Below are positions 24,081-32,826 of a stretch of DNA of 58,730 nt, in pieces. The notes below the pieces were generated by a model. That model was not told the origin of the DNA and did no database searches. It saw only the letters and a list, made by a program, of their open reading frames with translations. This DNA comes from Pyrodictiaceae archaeon (GTDB lineage: Archaea > Thermoproteota > Thermoprotei_A > Sulfolobales > Pyrodictiaceae), in assembly GCA_027062725.1 (NCBI GenBank), contig JAMOSW010000009.1, forward strand, positions 1 to 58,730, written 5' to 3'. Numbering within the stretch: position 1 is the stretch's first letter; every line of letters begins with the position of its first letter. A program made the position numbers and the translations under genes.

Positions 24081-25094
24081 GTGGGTGAGGCCGCGAGGAG
24101 GCTCTGCATAGAGTCAACATATACGCCCGTGGTTCACCCCGTGTATCCGCGCCACGCTAACCGGTACGGCACGCTCCACGGAGGCGAGCTGGCGGGCTGG
24201 GTCCTAGAGGCCGGCGGCATGGCGGCTATGCGGGCCACGGGCGGCTACGTAGTCCTCGGCGCGATAGACTACCTCTTCATCCTCAGCCCTGCCCGGGTTG
24301 GGGAGAACCTCACAGTCCACGCCTGGCTCATAGGCTCGACGAGGCACACAGTGGATGCCCTGGTCTACGCGGAGGCGGCGCCCGCCCCGGGCAGGGAGGG
24401 AGGCCCTCGCCCGGTCGCGCTCAGCCTCCAGACGTTCGTCGCGGTAGACGAGTCGGTGAGGCCCAGGCTTCACGGTGTCGTAGTGTCCCCCTGCAGTGTC
24501 GAGTCCGAGGCCCTCGCGGTGCTCCACAGGATGTGGCTTGAGAAGAGGAGGCCGCTCATAGAGGAGAGGACACGGATAGCCAGCGACCTCTCCCCACTCG
24601 ACGCTGTCTTCAAGAGCGTCAGCCACAAGTTCGTCTCTCCCGTGGACGAGTTCACGCTGCCAGGCGTGCTGGACGCCTCGCGTCTCTTCCGCTACATAGA
24701 CGAGACAGCTGCTGTCTCCGCGATACGTTACACGGCGGCGCCGATGGTCACGGCAAGCTTTGACGCCGCGGTCTTCGCGGCCCCCGCCTACACCGGGGAC
24801 ATCATAATGCTAGAGGCCGGCATAACCGGGGCGGGTAGGAGCAGCCTAGAGATAGGAGTAAAGATATTCGCCGAGAACCCGGTGCGGGGAAGGAGGACCG
24901 CGATAGCCCGGCTCTACACGGTATTCGTCAGTGTAGGACCCGACGGGAGGCCAAGGCCGCTTCCCAGGAGGCCAACTCTAAGCCCGAAGCGAGAGAAAGA
25001 ATTCATGGAGAGACGTAAGGCTAGAGAGGAGCGGAGGAGACAGATAGCTGAGATAGTTGAGCAGGTCCGGAGCCTCGCCGGGCTACACAGCTAG
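24081..25094 (+). CDS. Double-hotdog acyl-CoA thioesterase
   Basis: Two hotdog domains in tandem, as in the BACH/ACOT7 type of acyl-CoA hydrolases. The first (about residues 10-130) has HANRYGTLHGGELAGWVLE, the usual catalytic helix; the second (about 185-300) has LDASRLFRYIDETAAVSAIR. A long charged C-terminal helix follows. It releases CoA from acyl-CoAs and fits with the ETF and the acyl-CoA synthetases in this window. The GTG start at 24081 has a G-rich site upstream. Its TAG stop shares the palindrome CTAG with the convergent tyrA gene. Confidence 0.87.
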   Translation: MGEAARRLCIESTYTPVVHPVYPRHANRYGTLHGGELAGWVLEAGGMAAMRATGGYVVLGAIDYLFILSPARVGENLTVHAWLIGSTRHTVDALVYAEAAPAPGREGGPRPVALSLQTFVAVDESVRPRLHGVVVSPCSVESEALAVLHRMWLEKRRPLIEERTRIASDLSPLDAVFKSVSHKFVSPVDEFTLPGVLDASRLFRYIDETAAVSAIRYTAAPMVTASFDAAVFAAPAYTGDIIMLEAGITGAGRSSLEIGVKIFAENPVRGRRTAIARLYTVFVSVGPDGRPRPLPRRPTLSPKREKEFMERRKAREERRRQIAEIVEQVRSLAGLHS

Positions 25095-26164
25095 CTCCTG
25101 GCTGTCTCCCGCTCTAGCTCCTCTAGCGCCTCTCTCAGAGCCTCTAGCGCTTGCCTCGTGTAGGGGTTCTCCGCCCTTATCTCCTCTATGACGGGCTTCA
25201 GCGACTCGAGCCTGGCGAGCGTGCTCAGCGTCTGCCGCAGGCTCCACGTCACCAGCTGCTTGAGGGCAGCCGGCTCCACGCCCAGCTCCCTCGCAAGCAT
25301 TGCGGAGGCTCTACCATAGAGCTCGTAGACTAGGTGGTGTAGCACCTGGTTGACCGCCATAGCCTTGTCGTGCTGGCTTGCGTCGATGTACACCGGCACC
25401 AGGCCGAGGCCCTGGAGGAGGGCGTCAAGCCTCTCCCTCCACCTCTCCAGCCTAACCGGCACGACGGCGACGTTCTCGCCCGCGGGGCAGCTCAGGGGCC
25501 CGAAGAGGGGGTGGAGGCTCGCGTACTCGGGGCCCGTACCGTGCTCGCGGTAGAGCCTCTCAACCAGCTTGACCACGGGAGTCTTGACTGACGCTATGTC
25601 GGCTATCAGCATGCTCTCCCGGTAGAGGCTCCAGTGGCGCGGCAACAGCTCCCCAAGCGCGGGCGTGGGGACAGTGTAGATCACCATGTCCGCCCAGTCT
25701 ATGGCATACTCTTGCTCCATGTACTTTGCGCCGACGGCCTTAGCCGCCTCGCGTGCCTTCTCCGGGCTACGGCCGGTGACTGCAACCCAGCAGCCGGCCC
25801 TCGATAACATGGACGCGAGCATGCGCCCCATTCCGCCGTAGCCGTAGACGGCTATCCTTACAGTCTCGGGGCAGTAGAGCTGTCGACACCTCGTCTCCCG
25901 CGCAACCATGAAGTATATTTCCTTCGCGAGGTTCGGCGGTATCCCGAGCTTCACGGCCTCCTCGGCGAGCAGGTTAGCAACAGTTATCTCACGGGACGGG
26001 TCATAGACGCTCATCCCGCTCTCCTTCTTAACCTCCCCCAGCACGTCGGCGATGTTCATCCTCGCAGCTATGAGGCTTAGTATGCTCTTATCTATCCGGA
26101 GCAGGCTGGCGCGGAGGCTCTCCGCTGCAGCCTGTCCCCTCTCACCGTGACCCACGTGCGTCAA
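25091..26164 (-). CDS. tyrA: Bifunctional chorismate mutase - prephenate dehydrogenase
   Basis: The N-terminal AroQ-type chorismate mutase (about residues 15-92, SLLRIDKSILSLIAARMNIA) is fused to a prephenate dehydrogenase with NAD motif VYGYGGMGRMLASML (106-120), VIYTVPTPALGELLP and HPLFGPLSCPAGENVAVVP. It converts chorismate to 4-hydroxyphenylpyruvate for tyrosine. The TTG at 26164 is firmly set by GGAGGTGA six bases upstream. It is the third gene of the unit after the transketolase halves, 33 bp downstream of tktB, so carbon supply and aromatic synthesis are co-transcribed. Confidence 0.93.
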   Translation of the reverse strand: MTHVGHGERGQAAAESLRASLLRIDKSILSLIAARMNIADVLGEVKKESGMSVYDPSREITVANLLAEEAVKLGIPPNLAKEIYFMVARETRCRQLYCPETVRIAVYGYGGMGRMLASMLSRAGCWVAVTGRSPEKAREAAKAVGAKYMEQEYAIDWADMVIYTVPTPALGELLPRHWSLYRESMLIADIASVKTPVVKLVERLYREHGTGPEYASLHPLFGPLSCPAGENVAVVPVRLERWRERLDALLQGLGLVPVYIDASQHDKAMAVNQVLHHLVYELYGRASAMLARELGVEPAALKQLVTWSLRQTLSTLARLESLKPVIEEIRAENPYTRQALEALREALEELERETARS

Positions 26165-26197
26165 GGACAGTCACCTCCTCTTCCCTTGCTGCAGCCG

Positions 26198-27133
26198 CTA
26201 TGCCCTATGCTCACTAAGCTTCTCCGCTATCCTCCTGGCGATGCCTTCCGCGTCGAGCCCCTGGGCCCGGTAGAGGTCCATAACGCTCCTAGCGCTGTGG
26301 CCATAGCCTGTCGCAGCGACAGGGTATACGGGCACTGGGTGGAGCTGCGCCAACGTCTCCACGACGGCGCCGAAGATGCCCCCGCGGGGGAAGTGCTCCT
26401 CCACGACAAAGACCACGCCGTGGCGCTGCGCGACCCTCGCCAGCCCCCACGCGTCCAGGGGCTTCACAGTGTGCAGGTTGTAGACTGCGACAGCGACGCC
26501 GAGACGGCGCTCTAGGAGCTCGGCGGCGGCGAGCGCGTTGGCCGCCACTGGGCCCGCGGTGATTACTGCCGCGTCGCTGCCCTCGCGGAGGGTCTCCAGC
26601 CGGCCCAGCACGTACTCCGCATCCGGGTCTGTCACCGGGGGGCTATAGTCGCGCCCTACCCGTATGTACGCCGGCCCCCGGACGTGGTCATGGACGGCGA
26701 GCACGGCCTTGTAGGCCTGTGGCGGGTCCGCCGGGACCACCACTGTCATGTTGTGGAGGACCCTCATGAGGGCTATGTCTTCGAGGCTCTGGTGGCTCGC
26801 GCCGTCGCCGTGGTCGCTGAAGCCGCTGTGCGTGCCTATCAGCTTCACGTCAAGGTTCATCCGGTCCACGGTGTTCCTTATCTGCTCCCAGGCCCTCATG
26901 AGGAACATTGCGAAGGCCGCGGCGTAGGGCTTCTTGCCGGCTAACGCTAGGCCGGCTGCGAAGTCGACCATGTCCTGCTCCGAGATGCCTATGTTCACGA
27001 ACCTCCTGGGGAACCTCTGGCCGAACCACGCTGTCCTGGTCGAGCGGGCGACGTCGGCGGTTATCACCACCACGTCGGGGTCGGCCTCGCCGAGCGCCAA
27101 CAGTGCCCGGCCAACCGCATCCCTTATACTCAT
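26198..27133 (-). CDS. Transketolase, C-terminal subunit
   Basis: Pyrimidine-binding and C-terminal half of a split transketolase: MSIRDAVGRALLALGEADPD, RFVNIGISEQDMVDFAAGLA with the TPP glutamate, HSGFSDHGDGASHQSLEDIA and a C-terminal Rossmann-like domain. It forms one enzyme with the adjacent N-terminal subunit. In archaea without an oxidative pentose phosphate route, it supplies erythrose 4-phosphate and pentoses. ATG 27133 starts two bases after the tktA stop. TTG 27166, with GGGGGG upstream, would add 11 residues and overlap tktA. Confidence 0.93.
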   Translation of the reverse strand: MSIRDAVGRALLALGEADPDVVVITADVARSTRTAWFGQRFPRRFVNIGISEQDMVDFAAGLALAGKKPYAAAFAMFLMRAWEQIRNTVDRMNLDVKLIGTHSGFSDHGDGASHQSLEDIALMRVLHNMTVVVPADPPQAYKAVLAVHDHVRGPAYIRVGRDYSPPVTDPDAEYVLGRLETLREGSDAAVITAGPVAANALAAAELLERRLGVAVAVYNLHTVKPLDAWGLARVAQRHGVVFVVEEHFPRGGIFGAVVETLAQLHPVPVYPVAATGYGHSARSVMDLYRAQGLDAEGIARRIAEKLSEHRA

Positions 27134-27134
27134 C

Positions 27135-27929
27135 CTACTCAATGCTTCTCGCTCTACGAGGGTCAAGGTGCTGCCCCCCAGTAGCCTCCAGGAAGCCTAT
27201 GCCGCGGCCGCGGCGGGTGTAGGCTATTATCGCGGTGGGGCGCCTCGAGGAGTCAGCCTGTCGTAAGGCCTCTAGGAGCATCTCGTAGTCGTGACCATCA
27301 ACCTCTATCACGTTCCAGCCGAGGCTCTCCCACCTGGCCGGTATATCTCCCTTTGTCTTGATCTTCTCCGTGGGGCCGTCCAGCTGGAACCCGTTAACGT
27401 CAACAATGGCGACCACGCTGTGGAGCCCAAGGTGGGAGACCGTGGCGGCGGCCTCCCAGACCTGTCCCTCGTCAAGCTCGCCATCGCCCAGTATGACGTA
27501 GATCCGGTGTCGGTCCTCGGTCCCGTCAAGCCTCATAGCATATGCTATGCCGGCCGCGATGCTGAGGCCCTGGCCGAGGCTCCCCGTGGAGACATCCACG
27601 CCCTCCTGGCGGTAGTCCGGGTGTCCCTCGAGTCCGTCAATTGCGCGTATCTTGTAGAGCTGCTCCTCCTCTAGGATGCCGCCCTCAGCCAGGACCGCGT
27701 AGAGCGCGGGCACGGCGTGACCCTTGCTGAGGATAAGCCAGTCTCGCTCCGTTGGCCGGTCGCCGCTCTTACGGAGGCCCCTGCCGAAGTATATTGATAC
27801 AAGTATGTCAAGGACGCTGAGCGATGCGCCGACGTGGACGCTCTTATCGGTCAGCCCCATCTTTATGACACGGTCTCTGGCTCGGAGGCTTATCTCGCGC
27901 AGCTTGGCCGGAGAAGCCTGGGGCTCCAC
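27135..27929 (-). CDS. Transketolase, N-terminal (TPP-binding) subunit
   Basis: Diphosphate-binding half of transketolase: SKGHAVPALYAVLAEGG, VDVSTGSLGQGLSIAAGIA and the TPP motif LGDGELDEGQVWEAA through VDVNGFQLDG. The GTG at 27929 (MEPQASPAKLREISLRARD) is chosen because GGGAGGTGA lies 11 bases upstream and the family starts here; the frame is open to a GTG at 27998. It is the first gene of the tkt-tyrA unit, divergent from DAHP synthase. The product, erythrose 4-phosphate, is the direct substrate of the enzyme encoded across the promoter. Confidence 0.93.
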   Translation of the reverse strand: MEPQASPAKLREISLRARDRVIKMGLTDKSVHVGASLSVLDILVSIYFGRGLRKSGDRPTERDWLILSKGHAVPALYAVLAEGGILEEEQLYKIRAIDGLEGHPDYRQEGVDVSTGSLGQGLSIAAGIAYAMRLDGTEDRHRIYVILGDGELDEGQVWEAAATVSHLGLHSVVAIVDVNGFQLDGPTEKIKTKGDIPARWESLGWNVIEVDGHDYEMLLEALRQADSSRRPTAIIAYTRRGRGIGFLEATGGQHLDPRRARSIE

Positions 27930-28035
27930 AATAGGCTGCTTCACCTCCCGACTGAGCGATACAATAGGCGACCCCCTCCAACCAGGCTTGGTTCCCACAG
28001 TGCTCCCACGAAGAACCGGGCCCCGCCACCTCCCG

Positions 28036-28073
28036 CTGCTTAAAACGCTTGCCCTTCCGGGCCGCTTAAAGCC
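28036..28073. promoter_or_regulatory. Back-to-back promoters for transketolase and DAHP synthase genes
   Basis: CTGCTTAAAACG (28036-28047) read on the minus strand gives GTTTTAAG, a TATA box for the transketolase unit. GCCGCTTAAAGCC (28061-28073) is a plus-strand TATA box for DAHP synthase, with a start expected near 28095 just before its ribosome site. The two share a GCTTAAA core 25 bases apart, so one regulator could cover both. Confidence 0.5.
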
Positions 28074-28109
28074 AGCCCAGGCGCCGACCCAGGCAAGGGT
28101 GGGCCAGAA

Positions 28110-28937
28110 GTGGGCATGGACTGTCGCCTTGTTCTCCGCGAGGCAGGCGAACAGCTAGTCATAGAAACCGCCAGGGGCGTCAGGATAGGAGCAGGCGAGC
28201 CTACGGTCATAGCCGGCCCCTGCAGCGTCGAAGACCCCGACATGATAAGAGAGACGGCGGTCTTCATAAGGCGGCTGCTCGTTGACGAGCTAGGCCTAAG
28301 GAACGTGATTATAAGGGGTGGTGCCTGGAAGCCGCGTACAAGCCCCTACAGCTTCCAGGGCCACGGCGTGAAGGCGCTTGAGTGGCTGCGCGAGGCCGGC
28401 GACGCCGCCGGTCTCCCGATAGCGACAGAGGTCATGGACCCCCGAGATGTAGCCATAGCGGCCGAGTATGTGGACGTGCTCTGGGTGGGCGCGAGGAACA
28501 TGCAGAACACGCCGCTCCTCCGCGAACTAGCCAAGATCGGCAAGCCGGTCCTCCTCAAACGCCACTTCGGCACAACAATAAACGAGTGGCTCTGCGCCGC
28601 CGAGTACCTCCTCGCCGGCGGCAACGAACAGGTGGCCCTAGTCGAGAGGGGCACCAGGGGCTTCAACGAGTACGCCAGATTCAGCCTAGACATAACGGTT
28701 ATCCCAGCCGTCCAGGAGATATCACGGCTCCCCATACTGGTCGACGTCAGCCACCCAGCAGGCCGCCGCAGCCTGGTCCCGCCGCTCGCAGCCGCGGCAT
28801 TGGCGGCAGGCGCAGACGGGGTGATGATAGAGGTGCATCCGCGGCCCGACAAGGCGCTGAGCGACGCCAAGCAGCAGCTAAGCTTCGACCTATTCGCCGA
28901 GACTATGAGACAGCTGCGTAGACGTGGCCTCCTCTAG
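28110..28937 (+). CDS. aroF: 3-deoxy-D-arabino-heptulosonate 7-phosphate synthase (type I beta)
   Basis: First enzyme of the shikimate pathway, joining phosphoenolpyruvate and erythrose 4-phosphate. Type I-beta motifs are clear: VIAGPCSVED, IIRGGAWKPRTSPYSFQG, LWVGARNMQNTPLL, VLLKRHFGTTINEWLCAAEY, LVDVSHPAGRRSLV and DGVMIEVHPRPDKALSDAKQ. It has no added ACT or chorismate mutase domain, so feedback control by those means is not apparent. The GTG at 28110 follows GGGTGG by seven bases; ATG 28116 is a close alternative. aroB follows by 20 bp. Confidence 0.95.
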   Translation: MGMDCRLVLREAGEQLVIETARGVRIGAGEPTVIAGPCSVEDPDMIRETAVFIRRLLVDELGLRNVIIRGGAWKPRTSPYSFQGHGVKALEWLREAGDAAGLPIATEVMDPRDVAIAAEYVDVLWVGARNMQNTPLLRELAKIGKPVLLKRHFGTTINEWLCAAEYLLAGGNEQVALVERGTRGFNEYARFSLDITVIPAVQEISRLPILVDVSHPAGRRSLVPPLAAAALAAGADGVMIEVHPRPDKALSDAKQQLSFDLFAETMRQLRRRGLL

Positions 28938-28957
28938 CCCCTCTCCGGGGGCCTTCA

Positions 28958-30106
28958 ATGCGGGGGAGTGGATGGGTCTTGGCGGCAGGCTTCGAGAGAA
29001 GGACGTGGTGCATAAGCTACAGCGACAGAGTGGAGGCCCTTGTTGGTGCAGGGGCTAGGCTCCGCCTAGGGGAGGCCCTAGCGGGCATCGAGCCCAGCGT
29101 CGATAAGGTGGCTGTCGTTCTCGATTCCGGTGTGCCGCGTAGCCTCGTTGAGCCGATGCTTGCTGGCATCAGGGAGCAGGGCATCCCCGTCTCTGTCTAC
29201 GTGTCGCCCGGCGGTGAGAAGGCGAAGAGCCTCGAGGCCGTAATCGAGCTGTGGAGGTGGATGCTCGGCGAAGAACTAACCAGGGCAAGTGTCGTGGTAG
29301 CTGTGGGCGGAGGCGCAGTCACTGATTCGGCAGGCTTCGCTGCAGCCACCTACATGAGGGGGGTTAGGTGGGTGACGGTGCCTACAACCCTTCTCGGCAT
29401 GGCTGACGCGGCGGTGGGGGGTAAGACAGCGGTAAACATGGCGGGAAAGAACATGGTGGGCGCCTTTCACCAGCCCCGGCTCATAGTGGCTGATGTCGAG
29501 TTTGTAGAGACGCTGCCGGAGAGGGAGTACCGTAGCGGCCTCGCGGAGGTGGCTAAGCATAGCCTGATACGTGGAGGCAGCTTCTACCGATGGCTGAGGG
29601 ATTCCTCGCCCCTCTTGCTGCGCCGGGACATGGCGGCCCTCACCAGGGCTGTCGCGGAGAGCGTGGACGTCAAGATGGGCGTGGTCGTGCAGGACCCCAG
29701 GGAGGAGAAGGGGGTACGTGCGGTTCTGAACCTCGGCCACACCTATGCCCACGCGTTGGAGAAGGCGAGCGGCTACACCATACCCCACGGCTACGCCGTC
29801 GCCGTAGGCGTGGTGGTCGAGTCTGCTGCCGCCGAGCGGATAATCGGCACAGATCCCGCTGTGACGGCCGAGGTTGTGTCCCTTGTCTCGTCGCTCGGGC
29901 TCCCCTCGGCGCCCCCCAGGAGCCCGGGCTGCGAGGAGACCATAGCGGAGATAAGGCTTGACAAGAAGCGCCGCGGCGACAAGCTCCTCCTCCCACTCCT
30001 CGAAGACATAGGTCGCGTCAGGCTAGTCAAGCTGGGACTCGAGGAGGCCCGCAAGGAACTCCTAGCCGCATGCAGGAGGCTGCAGGAAGCACGGGCCCGT
30101 GGCTAG
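28958..30106 (+). CDS. aroB: 3-dehydroquinate synthase
   Basis: Second shikimate pathway enzyme, NAD- and metal-dependent. Motifs: VVAVGGGAVTDSAGFAAATY at 113-132, VPTTLLGMADAAVGGKTAVN at 141-160, GLAEVAKHSLI and the metal histidines in LNLGHTYAHALE and IPHGYAVAVG. At 382 residues it is of normal length. It starts at ATG 28958 with GGGGG seven bases upstream and is co-transcribed with DAHP synthase. The rest of the pathway (aroD, aroE, aroK, aroA, aroC) is not in the window. Its stop shares CTAG with the convergent DUF364 gene. Confidence 0.94.
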   Translation: MRGSGWVLAAGFERRTWCISYSDRVEALVGAGARLRLGEALAGIEPSVDKVAVVLDSGVPRSLVEPMLAGIREQGIPVSVYVSPGGEKAKSLEAVIELWRWMLGEELTRASVVVAVGGGAVTDSAGFAAATYMRGVRWVTVPTTLLGMADAAVGGKTAVNMAGKNMVGAFHQPRLIVADVEFVETLPEREYRSGLAEVAKHSLIRGGSFYRWLRDSSPLLLRRDMAALTRAVAESVDVKMGVVVQDPREEKGVRAVLNLGHTYAHALEKASGYTIPHGYAVAVGVVVESAAAERIIGTDPAVTAEVVSLVSSLGLPSAPPRSPGCEETIAEIRLDKKRRGDKLLLPLLEDIGRVRLVKLGLEEARKELLAACRRLQEARARG

Positions 30107-30954
30107 CTGCGCCTCCAGAGCCAGTGCAGGAGCCTTCCCCGAACCCTGTGCACCCCACCCCCGGCCGCGACAGTGCTCCGGACACGGGGGCAGAGACTGG
30201 GCTCCACCAATGTGCCGGCAACCGCGTCCACCCCCAGCCGTAGAGCCACGAGGGGATGGAAGCTGCTGGTCGCACCCACCAGGGCCACCAGGCGCGCCCC
30301 ACTCCGCCTAGCGGCCTCTACCTCGGCAAGGAAGGTTGGTGGGTCGAGCACCGCACTCCCCGAGAACACGACAGCCGTGGCACGCCCTATAGCCTTCACC
30401 ACCTCCTCTCGACTCCGTGCGTCGAGAGCCTTGTGGCCTCGCCTCCTGGCCTCGGCCAGCAGCTCCCCCTCATAGTCGGCGGCCACTAACTCGGCGGCTC
30501 TCCGCGAGATATCGGCCGCCAGGCCCGGCATGTAGCCCAGCATCATCACCCTATCCCCTGGGCCTATGCCCAGCCTCTCGGCGAGGCTGGCGGCGCCGAC
30601 GAGGATCTCTATTCCGCTCGCGTGGGGCTCGCCGGCGGTCTCCAGCATCCAAGCAGCGGTCGCCGCGTTAACCGCCGCAACCGCGGCCGCCGCCGCTAGG
30701 CCGGTGCGGCGCCTCTGGGGGAGCCGGGCCAGGCTCCTCGGGGTGGACTTCCAGGGAGCAAGATCGGCAGGCTCCAGGGGACGCAGGGGGAGCCACCGCG
30801 GGGTTAGGGCCACCCCGCAGTAGCCCTCCTCGAGCTCGACATAGACCCTCGTGGCAGCTATGAAGGCCTCGGCTAGCCTGCTGCTAGCCCAGCGCCTCAG
30901 CGGCCCGCTGAGGGCCTCCAAGAGCGCCGCGGATAGCCTCCTCCAGGGGTCCAC
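30103..30954 (-). CDS. DUF364-family putative metal-chelatase-like protein
   Basis: A 283-residue protein with the DUF364 layout: a small N-terminal domain (YVELEEGYCGVALTPR), then a Rossmann-like domain with GDRVMMLGYMPGLAADIS, ATAVVFSGSAVLDPPTF and ARLVALVGATSSFHPLVALR. Members are suspected to handle heavy-metal or corrinoid-type ligands, but no reaction is established. It is co-transcribed with and overlaps the upstream mscS-like gene by 71 bp. The function in this organism is unknown. Confidence 0.75.
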   Translation of the reverse strand: MDPWRRLSAALLEALSGPLRRWASSRLAEAFIAATRVYVELEEGYCGVALTPRWLPLRPLEPADLAPWKSTPRSLARLPQRRRTGLAAAAAVAAVNAATAAWMLETAGEPHASGIEILVGAASLAERLGIGPGDRVMMLGYMPGLAADISRRAAELVAADYEGELLAEARRRGHKALDARSREEVVKAIGRATAVVFSGSAVLDPPTFLAEVEAARRSGARLVALVGATSSFHPLVALRLGVDAVAGTLVEPSLCPRVRSTVAAGGGVHRVRGRLLHWLWRRS

Positions 30955-31795
30955 CCTCCTCCTCCCCGCCGTGCTCCAAGCGTAGCCACACGACGCGCTG
31001 GGGGAACGGTATCTCTATCCCTGCCTCGTCCAACGCCTTCTTTATCTCGCCGAGCAGCTGGCGGCGGAGGTCTAGCCAGTGCCAGCTCGGCACCCAGAAC
31101 ATCACGCGGAGCACTACTGCGCTATCGCCCAGGTCCTCGACGTATATCTGCGGTGGTGGCTCGGCCAGCACCAGGGGGTGGCTGTCGAGGACGCCCATTA
31201 TCACCTCGCGCGCGGCGTCTATGGATGCATCGTAGCTTATGCCTACAAGGTACTCTACGCGCCTAGCGACGGATCGATGCAGATTCACAATAGTTGCCTT
31301 GAATACGTCCTCGTTTGGAATCCTTACTATGCGGCCGTCCAGGGTTTCAATCCGGGTAGAGAATATAGTTATGTCTAATACACGGCCTACTATCCCGCTA
31401 CCCTCGAGTTCCACGAATTCGCCGGGCTGCAGCGGCTTGTCTATGTAGAGGAAGAAGCCGCTGAAGAAGTTAGATGCGACGGTCTGTGCGGCGAAACCGA
31501 GCGCGACACCAAGCAAGCTACCGGCAAACGCGAAGCCGGTCACATCGACGCCGGCCAAAGCTAGCCCAACTATGGCTGCAACCGATACGAGGAAGTAGTA
31601 GACGCTCTTAGCTGCCAGGTCGACGAGGCTATGGGGGAGCTGGCTGAGACCAAGCGTCCGGCGAACCATCCTACGCACTAGCATGGCAAAGACAATGCCC
31701 GCGCCAGTCACGGCGCCAAACACGAACGCGCCATAGAGGCCGTGGGCGAGCTTCGATATGACGGTGTGCAGCGCTGAAGGAGCTGCAGGAGGCAA
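30884..31795 (-). CDS. MscS-type mechanosensitive channel
   Basis: Small-conductance channel that releases solutes on osmotic downshock. Three N-terminal helices lead to the pore helix FAGSLLGVALGFAAQTVASN, with the glycine/alanine pattern of MscS TM3, then the beta domain (FFLYIDKPLQPGEFVELEG, IVGRVLDITIFSTRIETLDG, IPNEDVFKATIVN) and the C-terminal alpha/beta domain. It starts at TTG 31795 with AGGTGA nine bases upstream. It fits an organism that accumulates organic osmolytes such as inositol phosphates. Confidence 0.92.
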   Translation of the reverse strand: MPPAAPSALHTVISKLAHGLYGAFVFGAVTGAGIVFAMLVRRMVRRTLGLSQLPHSLVDLAAKSVYYFLVSVAAIVGLALAGVDVTGFAFAGSLLGVALGFAAQTVASNFFSGFFLYIDKPLQPGEFVELEGSGIVGRVLDITIFSTRIETLDGRIVRIPNEDVFKATIVNLHRSVARRVEYLVGISYDASIDAAREVIMGVLDSHPLVLAEPPPQIYVEDLGDSAVVLRVMFWVPSWHWLDLRRQLLGEIKKALDEAGIEIPFPQRVVWLRLEHGGEEEGGPLEEAIRGALGGPQRAAEALG

Positions 31796-32052
31796 CCCGG
31801 CGTATCACCTAGAGAGAGGCCTTAGACTAGCAGCCCCGAGGGCTACGCTAAAACCCCGAGGGGCCCACGCAGCGAGAATCTCTGGCGGGCAGCCCACCCG
31901 CCCAGACACCCGGGAGGAGAGGCGCCCGGGGAGCCTGGCTCGTTGGGTGAGGGCGGGGTCCACCGGGCGGCGCCCCACTCCGGGGCGCCCCTCTCTGCTT
32001 CTACGGCGCCGCGCTGCGGCTCCGCCATTGGGCGTAGGGGGTGTCACCGGCC

Positions 32053-32826
32053 GTGGAGAATGTTGAGCTGGGACGACTAGCCAGGCGTGCGGCTAAGATC
32101 CTTGTCGAGGCTAGGGGCCGGGCGCTGGTGTTCACTGGCGCCGGTGTAAGCACGGAGTCCGGTATCCCCGACTTCCGTGGCCCCAGCGGCCTCTGGAGGA
32201 GGATACCGCCGGAAGTCTTCAGCATTGAATACTTCCTCTCGAACCCGGGGGAAGTGTGGCGCCTCTACGCCGAGCTGCATCGCGTCCTGGCGGAGGCTAG
32301 GCCTAACCCTGCTCACCGCGCGATAGCGCGCCTCGAGGAGATGGGTCTGGTAGAGGCCGTGATAACGCAGAATATTGACGGGCTGCATCAGGCGGCGGGG
32401 GGCCGCCGCGTACTTGAGCTCCACGGCAGCGGCAGGGAGGCAGTCTGCCTAGCCTGCGGGGCAAGGCTCGGCATAGAGGAGGCGATACGCCTTGGCCAGG
32501 AGATGGGGTGGCCGCCCCGATGCCCCCGCTGTGGTGGTCTGCTCAAACCCGACGCGGTGTTCTTCGGCGAGCCGCTGCCACGCGGGGTGCTCGAGGAGGC
32601 GCTCCGCTTGGCACGCAGAGCCAGGGCGGTGCTTGTCGTCGGATCGAGCCTGCAGGTCTACCCTGCCGCCCTTGTCCCCGAGGAGGCGGCTAGGCACGGA
32701 GCCAGGCTCATCACAGTCAACCTTGAGCCCACGCCTCTCGACTGGAGGGCTGAGCTCGTTGTCCGGGAGAGAGCTGGCCGCTTCCTTCCCCTAGTCGTCG
32801 AGGAGGCTGAGAAGCTACTCGCCTAG
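32053..32826 (+). CDS. Sir2-family NAD-dependent protein deacylase
   Basis: NAD-binding motif VFTGAGVSTESGIPDFRGP, the TQNIDGLHQAAG ribose/nicotinamide loop, catalytic histidine in LELHGS (His124 from this start), and a four-cysteine zinc site (CLAC and CPRC, C132, C135, C157, C160). Length 257 is normal for prokaryotic sirtuins. In Crenarchaeota the best known target is the chromatin protein Alba; some also delipoylate or depropionylate enzymes such as acyl-CoA synthetases, two of which are in this window. The GTG at 32053 has GGGGGTG nine bases upstream and replaces the GTG at 32041. Confidence 0.94.
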   Translation: MENVELGRLARRAAKILVEARGRALVFTGAGVSTESGIPDFRGPSGLWRRIPPEVFSIEYFLSNPGEVWRLYAELHRVLAEARPNPAHRAIARLEEMGLVEAVITQNIDGLHQAAGGRRVLELHGSGREAVCLACGARLGIEEAIRLGQEMGWPPRCPRCGGLLKPDAVFFGEPLPRGVLEEALRLARRARAVLVVGSSLQVYPAALVPEEAARHGARLITVNLEPTPLDWRAELVVRERAGRFLPLVVEEAEKLLA

